From Thraustochytrium sp. TN22 (lineage: Eukaryota; Sar; Bigyra; Thraustochytrida; Thraustochytriidae): a stretch of 64,000 nucleotides of DNA. A model generated the notes under the pieces. That model did no database searches, was not told the origin of the DNA, and saw only the letters and a program-made list of their open reading frames with translations. The first letter of the stretch is position 1. Each line of letters begins with the position of its first letter. Below, in pieces: positions 49,801 through 57,116 of this stretch. The position numbers and the translations under genes are program-made. The stretch lies in NCBI GenBank assembly GCA_013306675.1, contig JABLUY010000021.1, positions 129,984 through 193,983 on the forward strand, in the 5' to 3' direction.

Positions 49801-51160
49801 AGATGAAGTGCGGCGTCTGCGTGAAGACGCGGTCCAGGTTGGCGTCAAGGCGACGCAGCACGGTAACGAGCGCGCGCTTGAGCTTGCACGAGTCGGCATT
49901 CGCCAGGCGGTCCACGAGGTAGTCCAGGGCGCTCTCGCGCAGCGTGGGCTCCATCACGTTGCCCAGGTAGCCCTCGGAGACGGCCAGAAGCCCGCGGCTG
50001 TCCCGACGCGGACGCGGATCGACCGCGAAGCTGCCGTCAACAACGAAGCGCGTCATCGCGCCAACGCAGACCTCCGGCACGCTGGCGACGTAGCGCGAGC
50101 ACGGCTCATCATCCCAGGCGTAGCGCAAAAGCTCCTCGCAGAGCACATCGCACACTCGGTGCACCGCGACTTTAGTGAAGGCGCGGGGTGTGAATTTGCC
50201 CGTGTACAGTGTGGCGATGGCGGCCGCAGAGACGACCGCCTCGGCGTGCGATTCGGGCGCGCCGGGCGGCGGCGCCAGGATGTCCACCGCCACGTCAAGC
50301 GCGGCCGGTGTCTCCGTCTGCAGGCGCGTGAAGAGCGCCGAGCAGCCGTGGAACTGGCGCACCAGGTAGAGCGCAGCGCCGAGCGCCTGCAGCGCCGCGT
50401 CGAGCGCGTCGCGGCGCCACGAGTCGGAGTCGGCCGCCCCCTGGCCGCTACGCAAAGCCACCGCAGTTTGCGCCACGACTGGGATGAATTGGTGCGCCAG
50501 GAGCAGGTAGTAGTCGGCCTGCTCCGGGTCGATCTCGGGCTTGACGCTGCCCAGGTCGAGGCAGCGCCAGTCGCCAGGAAGGCAGGTGGAGCTGCAGAGT
50601 TCGCAGACGGCGCGCGCGAGCGCGCCCGTGCGCTCTGCGCGCGCCCCTCGCGCCTCGCGCAGCACCTCGAGCGCGCCATTCAAGCTGAGCGTGGCCTCCT
50701 GCAGGGCCTTGGCGTTGAGCTGCGAGGGAAAGGGCCAGCTGAAGCTGAGTGCCACGGCCGTGGCCGCCTCGCAGGTCAAGCGCGCATTGTCGGCATCCTC
50801 GGCCGCGGCCAGCTCTGGCAGCAGCACCTGGCCGAAGAGCACCAGCACGCCCGCCTCACAGTCGAGGTCCTCTCCCGCGGCGCGCACAGCCTGGATGAAG
50901 GCCTCGGACTCGATCCCTGGGTTCGCGGCCAGCGCCAGCAGCTCAGGCGCGCGCGCCTCCGCGATTCTTCGCAACGCCCGCTGTTGTTTTTCTTGTTGCA
51001 GCTGCTCCTGCTGCTCCAGCTCCTGCTGCTGCACCTGCTGCTCGCCGCCGGCCTCGCCCTCGCCGCGCGCGCCGCCGCCTCCGCGCGCGCCGCGCGAGCC
51101 CGCCGCGTCGACGTGGGCCCCGCCGGGCCCCGCGCCTCCGCGCGACCGCGTCTGCCCCAT
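40817..51160 (-). CDS. Giant BEACH-WD40 protein (LYST/neurobeachin/ALFY superfamily)
   Basis: 3447 aa from the ATG at 51160 (MGQTRSRGGAGPGG); the upstream frame is open for 154 codons but has no ATG. BEACH proteins are large scaffolds in vesicle traffic, lysosome size control and selective autophagy. Order: Gln-rich head, a long helical-repeat region, a ConA/laminin-G-like domain at about 1022-1173 (SLSFAAWVILHS, GRWYHLALTM, LVNWTIGSNCDRG), more helical repeats, poly-Q near 2305, a PH-BEACH domain at about 2437-2527 (RWTGLEVFTGVTERKSYLFD), BEACH at about 2560-2867 (ISNMEYLMALNDFAGRSYLD, YPILPWVVADY, HFGSHYSSRGTVLWYLMRLE) and C-terminal WD40 blades from about 3150. A 19-Gly tract sits in a propeller loop near 3300-3319. 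No FYVE domain is seen, so the subfamily is unresolved. The gene appears to have no introns. Confidence 0.93.
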   Translation of the reverse strand: MGQTRSRGGAGPGGAHVDAAGSRGARGGGGARGEGEAGGEQQVQQQELEQQEQLQQEKQQRALRRIAEARAPELLALAANPGIESEAFIQAVRAAGEDLDCEAGVLVLFGQVLLPELAAAEDADNARLTCEAATAVALSFSWPFPSQLNAKALQEATLSLNGALEVLREARGARAERTGALARAVCELCSSTCLPGDWRCLDLGSVKPEIDPEQADYYLLLAHQFIPVVAQTAVALRSGQGAADSDSWRRDALDAALQALGAALYLVRQFHGCSALFTRLQTETPAALDVAVDILAPPPGAPESHAEAVVSAAAIATLYTGKFTPRAFTKVAVHRVCDVLCEELLRYAWDDEPCSRYVASVPEVCVGAMTRFVVDGSFAVDPRPRRDSRGLLAVSEGYLGNVMEPTLRESALDYLVDRLANADSCKLKRALVTVLRRLDANLDRVFTQTPHFIFDAHCDDLAIKQQWLNAIDSHSRLDLFHAACTMTSLHTRIRSGHGSSEALVVLTATMLIGEAPTLGDRRIRQLLDILTPPCVTALPWTLECCAWAILDAILHQAHSDGNLQPQTTVDLFRMLTRRGICNEPAVAPALANIFRVLWYERLDAKLSRQLLQTVREEVSAQLSGKAEPPASSSAEASTATPCHFFLEIFTSMATSSAMTTFWTSYGLADDLTHFVRVCADVGQRHAVALAVVRTFTYMLANNLDIRASAPAKALYVPLGALLVDACGSSEADLGAALAAALDMAFDGKREFSWDSRTCLLVAMPPLGSKLVLHPAALDTAIQILLGARQRQPRVFRAALLVLKSLVCASSPASRALRSYTVESDSIVDAHESDDSSEEARERASSGDPHARFHLPGFEERAALFEANEGSDSAAVADAFDAIESCVNATSMLDLEQPLVLHLLAELELMEDIDTRRDAFQVMAALVRAQTSVRELKALFRKIWAVSKEKDLVTDLARTINTAVDAGRSFLYFSGAQSGLRVDFINETSGEIGRVARLPPPLGLSSPVTQAPVASPKGSRTQAPPSWPSRESLSFAAWVILHSAESNATIFELCTKSRREGVGLYIDHGVPTVAIRLRGQTRSFPAARELAPGRWYHLALTMTREKPTSLFAGGSHDVANIFIDGKSHLRQVGRCGLPLGGAPLVNWTIGSNCDRGSLLHGCLSGVRFWSVGLGAKDVSLLATGASGVVRPKHVALELDERATASEGTVFLDASHYSASLFVGQRPVALQGAAGGVHVALQRGARKAMLSVGGMQAVLPLLALEGGARLTGCALHLLGKLVRATRTSQAPSLQAAVADAIAVISYLLRRLPADSVGADTLLGAEFFVDHLEREWPLFKQGVRDILLCLEIWTKPGSAVPPLAMVDVLRRVCKSRPEVFRTLIGVNHLVDELAVRTRPVTEEDRQTVHFLWRASRYGSKYSKSMVFDTIMEEGISSISIDQAGGAAPPPRPPTSPASAVAQVNASAADTTTAGATGDEGEGEGEVDDDDDHEDEDEDKEDSAPKRPLRQRSSRGSPSATVAPPSTPRDSCRELWLQMVTFKGAAQPHVRLGTDAALGFAGVLSEAVDSMRVYRASSSDVLSLVALLCNLDLDSPMLVVLLNSFCTLARLDAAAIVQCFNVELPWEEEYAVHTPLSRERETSDDAASEGSGGSASQLSISSGWEDGSPPRIRNVTLEVLVALLASARRGVVLGALELFRILRARQALPTQSLVVTWPAMSAVLADSMEPLRWESEAEDYARLRAKLIDLAVAWRGKDRICAFPRALEVFLGGMLARLPCGEAKLRAVEDLWELVQAHEGNWKAFMQLPGWMQLLRTTLCPLEVNGTACACFARTCDLLDTLHVRDLVLVATDAARRPRSETSILTSPVALEATLAELHEEREAKLRALLVCRTITQVGLCMGCMTRDDRLTIGHNLVTLLCRVLGGSMRPFDAAQHPFAGMGWMSAAQLGWGAPPGSAMAKGAAAGPASAAPEPVGPQDLWMQAFYAFLNILDDLEVSPLTFGGAGSEHVQGHCRCKRCLLRAELQGPVVDVLLRILTSALDRGSDSRLAADARVEAERALSALSLMLDHDDSLPGHVLTRIAADLGRAQQAAQDEGGTPPSALLIDVKDVVLRLVRTSEARLKSSAATAPSSGESGEGQGQASKTSASLSSSSSSSSMASSASASASSIPPPVLVPRLGSSVDVNVAWAWSGEALAWRRQVQVAVAQLREREVLQRAQKHASYALNEKRALATWSNVLRQVAHERGTWGEGRSSDARFVRLDVSETSHTRLRLKVRANPSADDHRVASERSKPTVEMRRRRAAAAAAAQQQQQQQDQDQKQQAKAGGGEEEDSGAGSRLNLFRELQEARALGVTVSSGALAKRSTLQPTKSDLKQVPAGSSGVLLGAGASEGGNESTGVAAAPRDSSSSLRSSGSGSLMEEDRARMRERRASTQSRGPLDALVREDVSLVAPSGVVQGVLEVFPSFLRFLRDTSQQRPDGTLGLGKRWHVDQIRRVQRRRVNMRWTGLEVFTGVTERKSYLFDFSGGAARCVAATKQLGRLIDSEDALWTPAERAARSGAQEAWLEGRISNMEYLMALNDFAGRSYLDLAQYPILPWVVADYSSSTLDLRKATTFRDLRYPIGAQSEPKRAELRAKFEDATRDYRAMLPASQQGGLFRWPLLSGADERQLQEQRHGDVNVLQGPPWHFGSHYSSRGTVLWYLMRLEPFTTLHIQLQGGRFDHADRQFDSVAMAFDFATRVSPRELLPEFFCNPEFLRNSSGFDLGTKQDGTQVGDVALPPWAATPEDFVRLQREALESDYVSAQLHHWIDLTFGSKQQGPEAVEAVNMYFHLMYEGAVDLDYLDRVRPDLYRTVQRMVEEYGQMPPMLFVRGHPQRRTRLPLYASLSGPRAASWVYTRLRQPPMADDPVAWSSPVFDVSFVASLPFGLVGGKRYSAFEWASQQFAVRHVLMVTTQQTAVMVYVLTALDDPGNVQVTWETLGHVSGLRAEKFERTSGAAWQRAAFACVPGPCKDRVTHAGLREAGLLDGRQVLRSAEEAQRAAEADRAGAESSLAGALSADPVARAAAAAALGAVSPTTAMATAAAAVGAGDVGSAAAAVSSVPSPLTPSKATRATRHQRALLSDSPSASLSLPPVQAVAELASDLRNLLRVLAVGCFDNSFRMSTFDWTPASEAHQLFGAMGPKHPFLRGGQAAKLSRDHVFKMHTDLTTCVASSEDGAYVLTGSADCCVFVWRAHRDSLLLENVLLGHDDVVTCVAASAELDLVVSVSLDGTCIMHTLEQANYVRSLVLDEEVDGGEAKGSSSGGGGGGGGGGGGGGGGGGAPQRSVGVPAVGGPSSALWVGIAASPMPTLVIWNAPRMALLAYSVNGRRLGRTVVDVELRFFCFSLDGHLLLCVTERRTVLVLVAHSMERLAETEAVRDAPTSITALDAERYLLALQDGTFVVLLYK
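41201..41256. repeat. (CCA)n tract inside the BEACH gene
   Basis: About 19 CCA units on the plus strand, read as GGT Gly codons on the coding strand. It expands a loop between WD40 blades without breaking the frame. Confidence 0.95.
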
Positions 51161-51960
51161 GGCGCGCGCGCCGCGCGCGCCCGCGCCGCGCCGCGCCGTG
51201 CTGCGCTGCCGCCCGCCCGCGTGCGCGCCGCCCGCGCGCCGCCCGCGCGCCGCCGCGCGCCGCCGCGGGCTCCGGCTCGGCTCTGCGCGCCCGATCGCCC
51301 GCCTCGCCGCCCCGGCCGAAGTTGTACAACGCCCAACCTCGGCTCGCTCGGCGTCGCGCCGATGCGCGAGCTCGTCGGCTCCGCTTGGCTCGGCTCGGTT
51401 CGGCTCGGCTCGCGGGCGAGCGAGAGGCCAGCCAGCAGCGCGCGACGCGGCGAGACCGGAGTCGAGGTCGAGGTCGAGGTCGAGGTCGAGGTCGAGGTCG
51501 AGGTCGAGCTTACATGGCACCGGGCGGCCTGATGATGCACTGCAGCGCGACAGCGAGTGCTGCAGGCAGGCTGACGCCGGCGGCGCGTCGGCGAGGCTCG
51601 CTCGCTGCGCGGCGCCCACCACGAGGAGGCGAGATGCACAGCGAGGGCGTGCGCGGGAGGCTACGAGCGTGCGCGCCGGCTGCGCGGAGTGGAGGGCTGG
51701 CCGGGCGGACGACCGGGATGCGCCACGCCGTGCCAGGAGCGACAGCAGCGACAGGATAGGAGTGGCGCGTGCCTAGTGCGCGGGGACGTCCGCGACCGGT
51801 GCACACTGGTCGTTGCTGGCTGCCAGAGCTGAGGGGCGTCGTGACCGATAAGTTCTTGCTCGCGCGCCCGCCCGCTCGCTCGCTCGCTCGCTACGCGGCA
51901 GCAGAGGCAGGAGGCACGCCTATCGCCACGGCGAAGGGTGCATGCGCGCAGCGCGCGAGG
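51161..51960. promoter_or_regulatory. Divergent promoter region, BEACH gene and coiled-coil gene
   Basis: 800 bp between two ATGs in opposite directions. It contains an uninterrupted GAGGTC hexamer array (about 51462-51509) and CGCTCG repeats (about 51869-51892). No separate gene; frames here are repeat-driven extensions of the flanking genes. Confidence 0.5.
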
Positions 51961-53355
51961 ATGTCGGCGGACGACCCGTCGCCGCGGCTGCGTCCGCGGA
52001 GCGCCAAGCACCACAAGGGCCATGACCGAGGCTTCACGCTGCTGCGGCAAGAAGACGAAGAGGAGTCCAAGCAGGTCGACGAGGAGTTGACGGAGACCTT
52101 CGAGGAGGTAATGTCAGGAAACGACGTCGAGGTCGCCTCGCTGCGACTAGAGGACCTGGACATTGACACGGGGGCAACGAGAGACGACGGCAACTTTGAC
52201 GAAGAGGATGACGACCTGCGCGAGATTCGAAGCAAGTGCCAAACGCTCTCGCGCACGGCAAAGCGTCTCGCAAAAGAGCTTGGTCTTCTCCGCTCCGGCC
52301 TGCGGCCTGGCCCGGACGATGACGCCGTACTCGTCACAGATGGCGCGGCGGATATTTCCAGCACGGGCGCTGACGCGGGGCTGCCAGCCTTGGATGCGGG
52401 GCTGCCGGCCTTGCATGCAGCCGTGGACGCGGACGCCATGAGCACCGTGAGCCGGAGGCTCCGTTTCAACAGCGACGGGAGCTTGGACATTTTCGTCGAG
52501 ACGAAGCATTCCCCACGATGCCCGCGAGGCTGGCGTTCCAGGTCGCAGCTCAAGGCAGGCTCTCGCGGCTCGCCTTGTGATTCGCCTACTGACGACTCGG
52601 CCCTCGCTTCGCCTGTCTCTTCGCCTGTTTCTTCGACTCGAGCATCGTTTCTCGCTGCGCCACTTGAGTCACGCCCCAAGACGTCACCGCCCGCTCTGCA
52701 CGCGCGACGGGAGCGCACGCGTAGCATCGAGGAGCTGCAAGAGGCCGTGCAAGAGCCCTTGCGCATCATCCAAGAGCAGGAGGATCGCCGGCAGGAGCTT
52801 CTCGCCCGCATCCAGGCCCGATTGCGCGCGCGCACGCAGGGTGGTCGTGCATCGCCGCCTATCGCCGTACCCAGGCGAGCCCCGCCACCGCTTCCTGGGT
52901 CGCCGGCGCCGCCGGCGGACGAGGAGCTCGAGGTCGCCGACGACCTCGAGTTCAACCACGCCGCCGGCGCCGACGAGGTCTCGGCAGCAGGCTCGGCGCT
53001 CGAGGCCACGCCTGTGATGTCCTCGAACGCGGCCGCGGACGCCGCTCATGTCATGGGCTTCTCCGAGTGGCTGCGCAAGTCCTCGCGGCCGGCCAAGTCC
53101 TGCTCTGCTGCGAGCGTTTCGAGCGTGCCGAGCTTGCCGAGCGCGTCGAGCGCGGCGAGCGCGTCGAGCGCGGCCAGCTCGGAGGCGGCGCTGCGCGCCC
53201 AGGTTGGCCACCTGCGTGGCCTCCTCCGTGCGCGCGCCGCGGACCTGCGCGCGCGGCCCTTCCGCGGCGGCGCGAGCGTGGACGCGCTGCTCTCGGAGGC
53301 GCAGCGCTTCGGGCTGCGCTCGCTGCGCCCGCGAGCTGCCTCCGCCGCGCTCTGA
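51961..53355 (+). CDS. Unknown acidic/coiled-coil protein
   Basis: 464 aa from the ATG at 51961 (MSADDPSPRLRPRSAKHH). The first 90 residues are acidic (QVDEELTETFEEVMSG, NFDEEDDDLREI) and run into a short helix, IRSKCQTLSRTAKRLAKELG. A second predicted coil is RSIEELQEAVQEPLRIIQEQ with EDRRQELLARIQARLRAR at about residues 255-292. A Ser/Ala-rich repeat (SVSSVPSLPSASSAASASSA) precedes a basic Leu-rich C-terminal segment with VGHLRGLLRARAADLRAR and a final VDALLSEAQRFGLRSLRPR. No family is recognised. It diverges from the BEACH gene and so could be co-expressed with it. Confidence 0.7.
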   Translation: MSADDPSPRLRPRSAKHHKGHDRGFTLLRQEDEEESKQVDEELTETFEEVMSGNDVEVASLRLEDLDIDTGATRDDGNFDEEDDDLREIRSKCQTLSRTAKRLAKELGLLRSGLRPGPDDDAVLVTDGAADISSTGADAGLPALDAGLPALHAAVDADAMSTVSRRLRFNSDGSLDIFVETKHSPRCPRGWRSRSQLKAGSRGSPCDSPTDDSALASPVSSPVSSTRASFLAAPLESRPKTSPPALHARRERTRSIEELQEAVQEPLRIIQEQEDRRQELLARIQARLRARTQGGRASPPIAVPRRAPPPLPGSPAPPADEELEVADDLEFNHAAGADEVSAAGSALEATPVMSSNAAADAAHVMGFSEWLRKSSRPAKSCSAASVSSVPSLPSASSAASASSAASSEAALRAQVGHLRGLLRARAADLRARPFRGGASVDALLSEAQRFGLRSLRPRAASAAL

Positions 53356-53872
53356 CGGGGTCTGCGGCCACCTCATCATGATCATGATCATGCTGTGGAG
53401 CGAGTCGCGCCTGCAGTGCAGTGCAGTGCAGTGGCGCGGCCTGCCTGTCCGCGCGTCGCTATGGCCCTCCAACGAGCCGCCCTGCGACTAGTACCCAGCC
53501 ACCCTCTTCAGGTTCTCCAGTGAGAAGAATAGCGGCGCCGAGGGAGCAGAGCGGCGCTGAGCGGCGCTGGCGGAGGCGTGCGGCGAACGCCGCGCGGGCG
53601 GCCTCGGCGGCGCGGCAGACCCGGAGCGCAGGAGCGGCGGCGGCGAGCGGCGGCGAGCGGCGGCGAGCGGCGGCGACCTGCAGGCCCGCCCCTCCGGCTG
53701 GCTTGCTTCGAGGCGGCTTGCGGGCGCGGAGCGTGAGTTGGGCGGCGCGGCCTGGCGAGCGGCGAGGGACGCCGCGCTGCCGCAGCGCGCCGCGCTGGAC
53801 GAGGAGCGCGAAGAGAAAGGCACTGACGAGGCGGCGGAGGAGCGCAGCGAGGACTCGGAGAGGAGAGGCACG
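53356..53872. other. Intergenic, promoter of the D-amino-acid oxidase
   Basis: Contains a GTGCA run (about 53414-53430) and four copies of a GGCGGCGAGC-like 10-mer (about 53637-53675). The oxidase frame is open upstream of its ATG but starts only with non-ATG codons. No gene. Confidence 0.45.
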
Positions 53873-54964
53873 ATGCCCCGCGGGTGGAATGACAGCGGGA
53901 ACAACTTCAAGAAGCGGCGCGCCGTGGTGATCGGCAGCGGCGCGCAGGGCCTGGCCGCGGCGTGGAAGCTCCTGGACACGGGCATGTTCGAGGTGGAGGT
54001 GATCGCGGACAAGATGGGCATGATGCCGCCGAACGCGCTGTGGGAGATCCCGCCGTACAACGTGCAGCCGGAAGCGCTCGTGACCAAGTGGGCCAAGGCC
54101 ACCTTCGGCGAGTACCTGGCGCTCAAGGAGGAGCACGGGGACGCGCCCGGCGTGTGCTACCCGGTGCCGCTGTATGCGCTGACGCGCAACTCGATGCCCG
54201 GCGAGCACCCGCACGCCAAGGACCTTGTCAACTACCGCCGCGGCCCGCAGGTTCTGCAGGAGGAGACGCTGCAGCGCGCCACCGCCTACACTGCGCACAA
54301 GACGTACAAGGACGCCGAGGCGTACGACTCCATCACGGTCAACACGCGCAAGCACTTTGCGTGGCTGCGCAAGCGCATTCAGGACCTCGGCGGCCGCTTC
54401 TCGCGCGTCGAGCTGGGCAAGCTCGAGGACGCCTGGACCGCAGAGGAGCGCGGCCAGGTCGACCTCGTGGTCAACTGCACCGGCATGGGCGCCTACGACC
54501 TGGTGCCGGACCACGCCGTCAAGCCCATCAAGGGCCACGTTGTGCATGTGCCCATGGACGAGGTCCGCTGCGCCATGGGCGACTACGAGTCGCGCTCCTA
54601 CGCCATTTGCGCCGATGGCGAGTGGCTCGAGGTGGGCGGCACCTCTGAGGAGGGCGTGTGGGAGCGCGCGCCGGACCTCTCCATCGTCGACGACCTGGTG
54701 AACCGCGCCAAGGAGATGCTGCCCCGCCTGCGCGAGGCGATGGAGCACTCCGACGGCGATGTCTGGACGGGCCTGCGCCCCGGCCGTGAGGGCGGCGTGC
54801 GCTTTGGCGTGGACAATGAGATCTCTGGCGCCGACAAGCCCGTCGTTATCCACTGCTACGGCCACGGCGGCGCTGGCGTCATCACCAGCCTTGGGTGCGC
54901 TAACGACGTTGCTGCGCTCGCCATTGGTGCCCTGCAGATCATCGCCTCCAAGGCCAAGCTCTGA
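53873..54964 (+). CDS. D-amino-acid/D-aspartate oxidase with peroxisomal C-terminus
   Basis: 363 aa from the ATG at 53873 (MPRGWNDSGNNFKKRR). FAD-dependent oxidases of this family turn D-amino acids into 2-oxo acids, ammonia and hydrogen peroxide. The FAD-binding beta-alpha-beta motif is VVIGSGAQGLAAAW near residue 17. Further DAO blocks are VDLVVNCTGMGAYDL, KPIKGHVVHV, TGLRPGREGGVRFG (with the substrate-carboxylate Arg position) and the signature VIHCYGHGGAGVITSLGCAN. The C-terminal tripeptide is AKL (SKAKL-end), a good peroxisomal PTS1, as DAOs usually have. Whether it prefers neutral or acidic D-amino acids cannot be told. It is convergent with the aminotransferase gene, 125 bp between stops. 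Confidence 0.9.
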   Translation: MPRGWNDSGNNFKKRRAVVIGSGAQGLAAAWKLLDTGMFEVEVIADKMGMMPPNALWEIPPYNVQPEALVTKWAKATFGEYLALKEEHGDAPGVCYPVPLYALTRNSMPGEHPHAKDLVNYRRGPQVLQEETLQRATAYTAHKTYKDAEAYDSITVNTRKHFAWLRKRIQDLGGRFSRVELGKLEDAWTAEERGQVDLVVNCTGMGAYDLVPDHAVKPIKGHVVHVPMDEVRCAMGDYESRSYAICADGEWLEVGGTSEEGVWERAPDLSIVDDLVNRAKEMLPRLREAMEHSDGDVWTGLRPGREGGVRFGVDNEISGADKPVVIHCYGHGGAGVITSLGCANDVAALAIGALQIIASKAKL

Positions 54965-55089
54965 AAATTGAAATGGCGCCCTTGCCCGGTCACCAATACC
55001 AACACCCCAAAAGAAAATACCAGCAACAACAACAACAACAACAACAACAACATACCTTTTTTCCTGTTCATTCGTCGGACCGCGGGCCG
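54965..55089. other. Convergent 3' region with (AAC)n
   Basis: Shared 3' flank of the oxidase and the aminotransferase. It holds nine AAC units at about 55024-55051. Confidence 0.7.
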
Positions 55090-56379
55090 CTAGACCGCGC
55101 ACCGGAGCTTGTGCAACGCCCGTACGCCACGTGCAATCTGCGCGCGCGAAGTCATCGCCACGCTCACGCGCACTGACGAGGCGCAGGCCTCCAAGACCTC
55201 ATCCAGACACGCCGCAACGCGCTGCGACTGCGGTCGAGCGTGGCGCACGATACAGCGTGTTGCACTCACCACAGAGACGCCCTCATCGCTGCAGGCGTTC
55301 GCGAACCGCGGGCTCGCAACGTCCGTCCATGGACCACGGATCATGGCAAAGTAGCCACCGCGCGGCCGCAGATCCACGTGCAACTTACAATCCGTCCCTG
55401 GCTCACCTTTGGCCACCGCGTCTACAAGGATCTTCATGCGCTCCCCCAGCTCATGCCGCAGCCGGTTCACATGCGCGTCCATAAACTCGCGGTCCTTTAG
55501 CAGCTCGGTGACAACCATGCAACCCACCGGATTGACGCCACCGCCGCTGCGCACGCTGCCGGCCTTGGCGTACAGCTCCTGCAGCGCACGCGCATCCCCG
55601 TGCACCGCGCCCACGCGCAGGCCCGGCGCCAACAGCTTGGAGAAGGTGAGCAGGCTCAGCACTCGCGCGCTGCCAGCGACGCTGGCGCCGTGCGGCGTCA
55701 AGGGCATGCCATCAAAGCTCAGAAAGTTATACGGCTCGTCCAGCAGCATGTGCGTGTCGAAGCGCTCCGCCAGCTCGCCCAGCCGACGTAGACCTGTCTC
55801 GCCCAGCTCCGCGCCGGTCGGGTTGTGGAAAGTGGGCACCATATACACAAAGGCCGGCGGCGCGAGGCCTGCCGTGTGGCGCGCGGCAAGCTCCTCCTCG
55901 AGCAGCGCCACGGAGTCGACCTCCGCGTACCGCGGCAGGCCGACGAGCGCGGAGCAGCCCGCATCGCGGAGGATATCCTCGGCGAGAAAGTACGAGGGCA
56001 CCTCGCAGATGGCCTCGCGCGCGCCGCGCGCGTCGCTGCCATGCCGCTCCACATTGCGCCGCACCAGGCTCGCGGCTAGCACGCCCAGGCCCGCGCTGGA
56101 TCCGGCCGTCGCCATGACCGTGTCGGGCGCAACCTCGTGGTCGCACGAGCGCGAGAGGAAGGCTGCCACCTCCTCGCGCCACGGCCTCGGCCCGCTCGAC
56201 ATGCCGTACTGGAGCGCCATGGGCATGTTGGCCACCGTCTCGCGCGCCGCGCGCTCCATGGCCGCCGTCAGCGCCTCGCGCGGCAGCAGGCTCGCGTCCG
56301 GCTGGCCCACGGCGAACGGGACCGCCGCATCGTGCGCATCGATGCGGCCTTCGCCCGACCAGTAAAGCGGGCCTGTCAT
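55090..56379 (-). CDS. Fold-type I PLP aminotransferase
   Basis: 429 aa from the ATG at 56379 (MTGPLYWSGEGRIDAH); the long upstream open frame passes through a CAGG repeat and looks non-coding. Class I/II aminotransferase hallmarks are present in order: VGQPDASLLP, LQYGMSSGPRPWREEVAAFL, the PLP pocket glycine block ATAGSSAGL, VPTFHNPTG, DEPYNFLSF, and the Schiff-base lysine in LLTFSKLLAPGLRVG, followed by GGGVNP and the C-terminal VRVSVAMTSRAQIARGV in the substrate-Arg region. The layout resembles the 2-aminoadipate/MocR-type and valine-pyruvate aminotransferases more than aspartate aminotransferase. Substrate is unknown. It has no obvious targeting peptide. It diverges from ATG2 and converges on the D-amino-acid oxidase. 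Confidence 0.9.
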   Translation of the reverse strand: MTGPLYWSGEGRIDAHDAAVPFAVGQPDASLLPREALTAAMERAARETVANMPMALQYGMSSGPRPWREEVAAFLSRSCDHEVAPDTVMATAGSSAGLGVLAASLVRRNVERHGSDARGAREAICEVPSYFLAEDILRDAGCSALVGLPRYAEVDSVALLEEELAARHTAGLAPPAFVYMVPTFHNPTGAELGETGLRRLGELAERFDTHMLLDEPYNFLSFDGMPLTPHGASVAGSARVLSLLTFSKLLAPGLRVGAVHGDARALQELYAKAGSVRSGGGVNPVGCMVVTELLKDREFMDAHVNRLRHELGERMKILVDAVAKGEPGTDCKLHVDLRPRGGYFAMIRGPWTDVASPRFANACSDEGVSVVSATRCIVRHARPQSQRVAACLDEVLEACASSVRVSVAMTSRAQIARGVRALHKLRCAV

Positions 56380-56706
56380 GCGCTCTTGCGCTGCCCGCCG
56401 TCCGCTCGAAGAGCAGCTCCGCGTGTCCCTCCTCGGCGATCTCCTGCTGGCGCTGCGCTGCGCCGCGCGCTGCGCTGCTATGCAGTGCAGCACGTCGTCC
56501 CCGGGGGCAGTGCCGAGCGTCCGCCGCCCCGATCCCCAGCCTTCAGGACCCGCGCGCCTCTGCAAGGGGCTCTGCGGGCGCCGCGCCGGCTGCCTTGGGT
56601 CTTCGGCCTCGGCCCTGCCGCGCGCCGCGCCTCGCCTCGCCGCGCCGCGCCTCGCCGCGCCGCGCCGCCTCGCGCGCGCAGGTCTGTTGCGCCGCGCCGC
56701 GCTCAA

Positions 56707-56745
<39 letters not shown>

Positions 56746-57116
56746 CCCGCGGGAAGGGCAAAAGGGCCGCGCTGCCGCGGCTGAAATGGGCAAACTCCAC
56801 GCGGCGGCGCGGCCAGCTTCCAGGCCGCGCGCGCGGGCAAACTCGCGCAGGGCAGGGGCGGCGGCGCGGCGCGGCGGAGTGCGTTCGGCGCGGGCTCTGG
56901 GCGCCGAGGCCGCGGCCGGCGGACGGACGGGGGCGCTGCCGGTCGCCTGGCTGCCTGTCTGCCTCCCTGGCTGGCTGGCTGCCTGCTTGCGACCTGCTTG
57001 CTGCGCAAGCAAGCAAATTTCCTCGGCTCTCTCAAGTCGTCGCGCGGCGGGAAGCGCGGCGCGGCGCGGCGCGGCGCGGCGCGGCGCGGCGCGGCGCGGG
57101 CGAGCTGAGCTATGCG
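56380..57116. promoter_or_regulatory. Divergent promoter region, aminotransferase and ATG2
   Basis: 737 bp between two ATGs in opposite directions. It holds GCCTC/GCCGC runs (about 56625-56680), a CAGG array (56708-56743) and a GGCGC pentamer array (about 57056-57099) ending 17 bp before the ATG2 start. Arg/Ala-rich open frames here are repeat artefacts. No gene. Confidence 0.5.
56708..56743. repeat. (CAGG)n microsatellite
   Basis: Nine CAGG units lie midway between the aminotransferase and ATG2 starts. Confidence 0.95.

Noticed and set aside
51161-51622. 154-residue N-terminal extension of the BEACH protein with a (DL)n run
   Set aside because: No ATG in the extension, and the DL repeat is a GAGGTC microsatellite; the ATG at 51160 is preferred.
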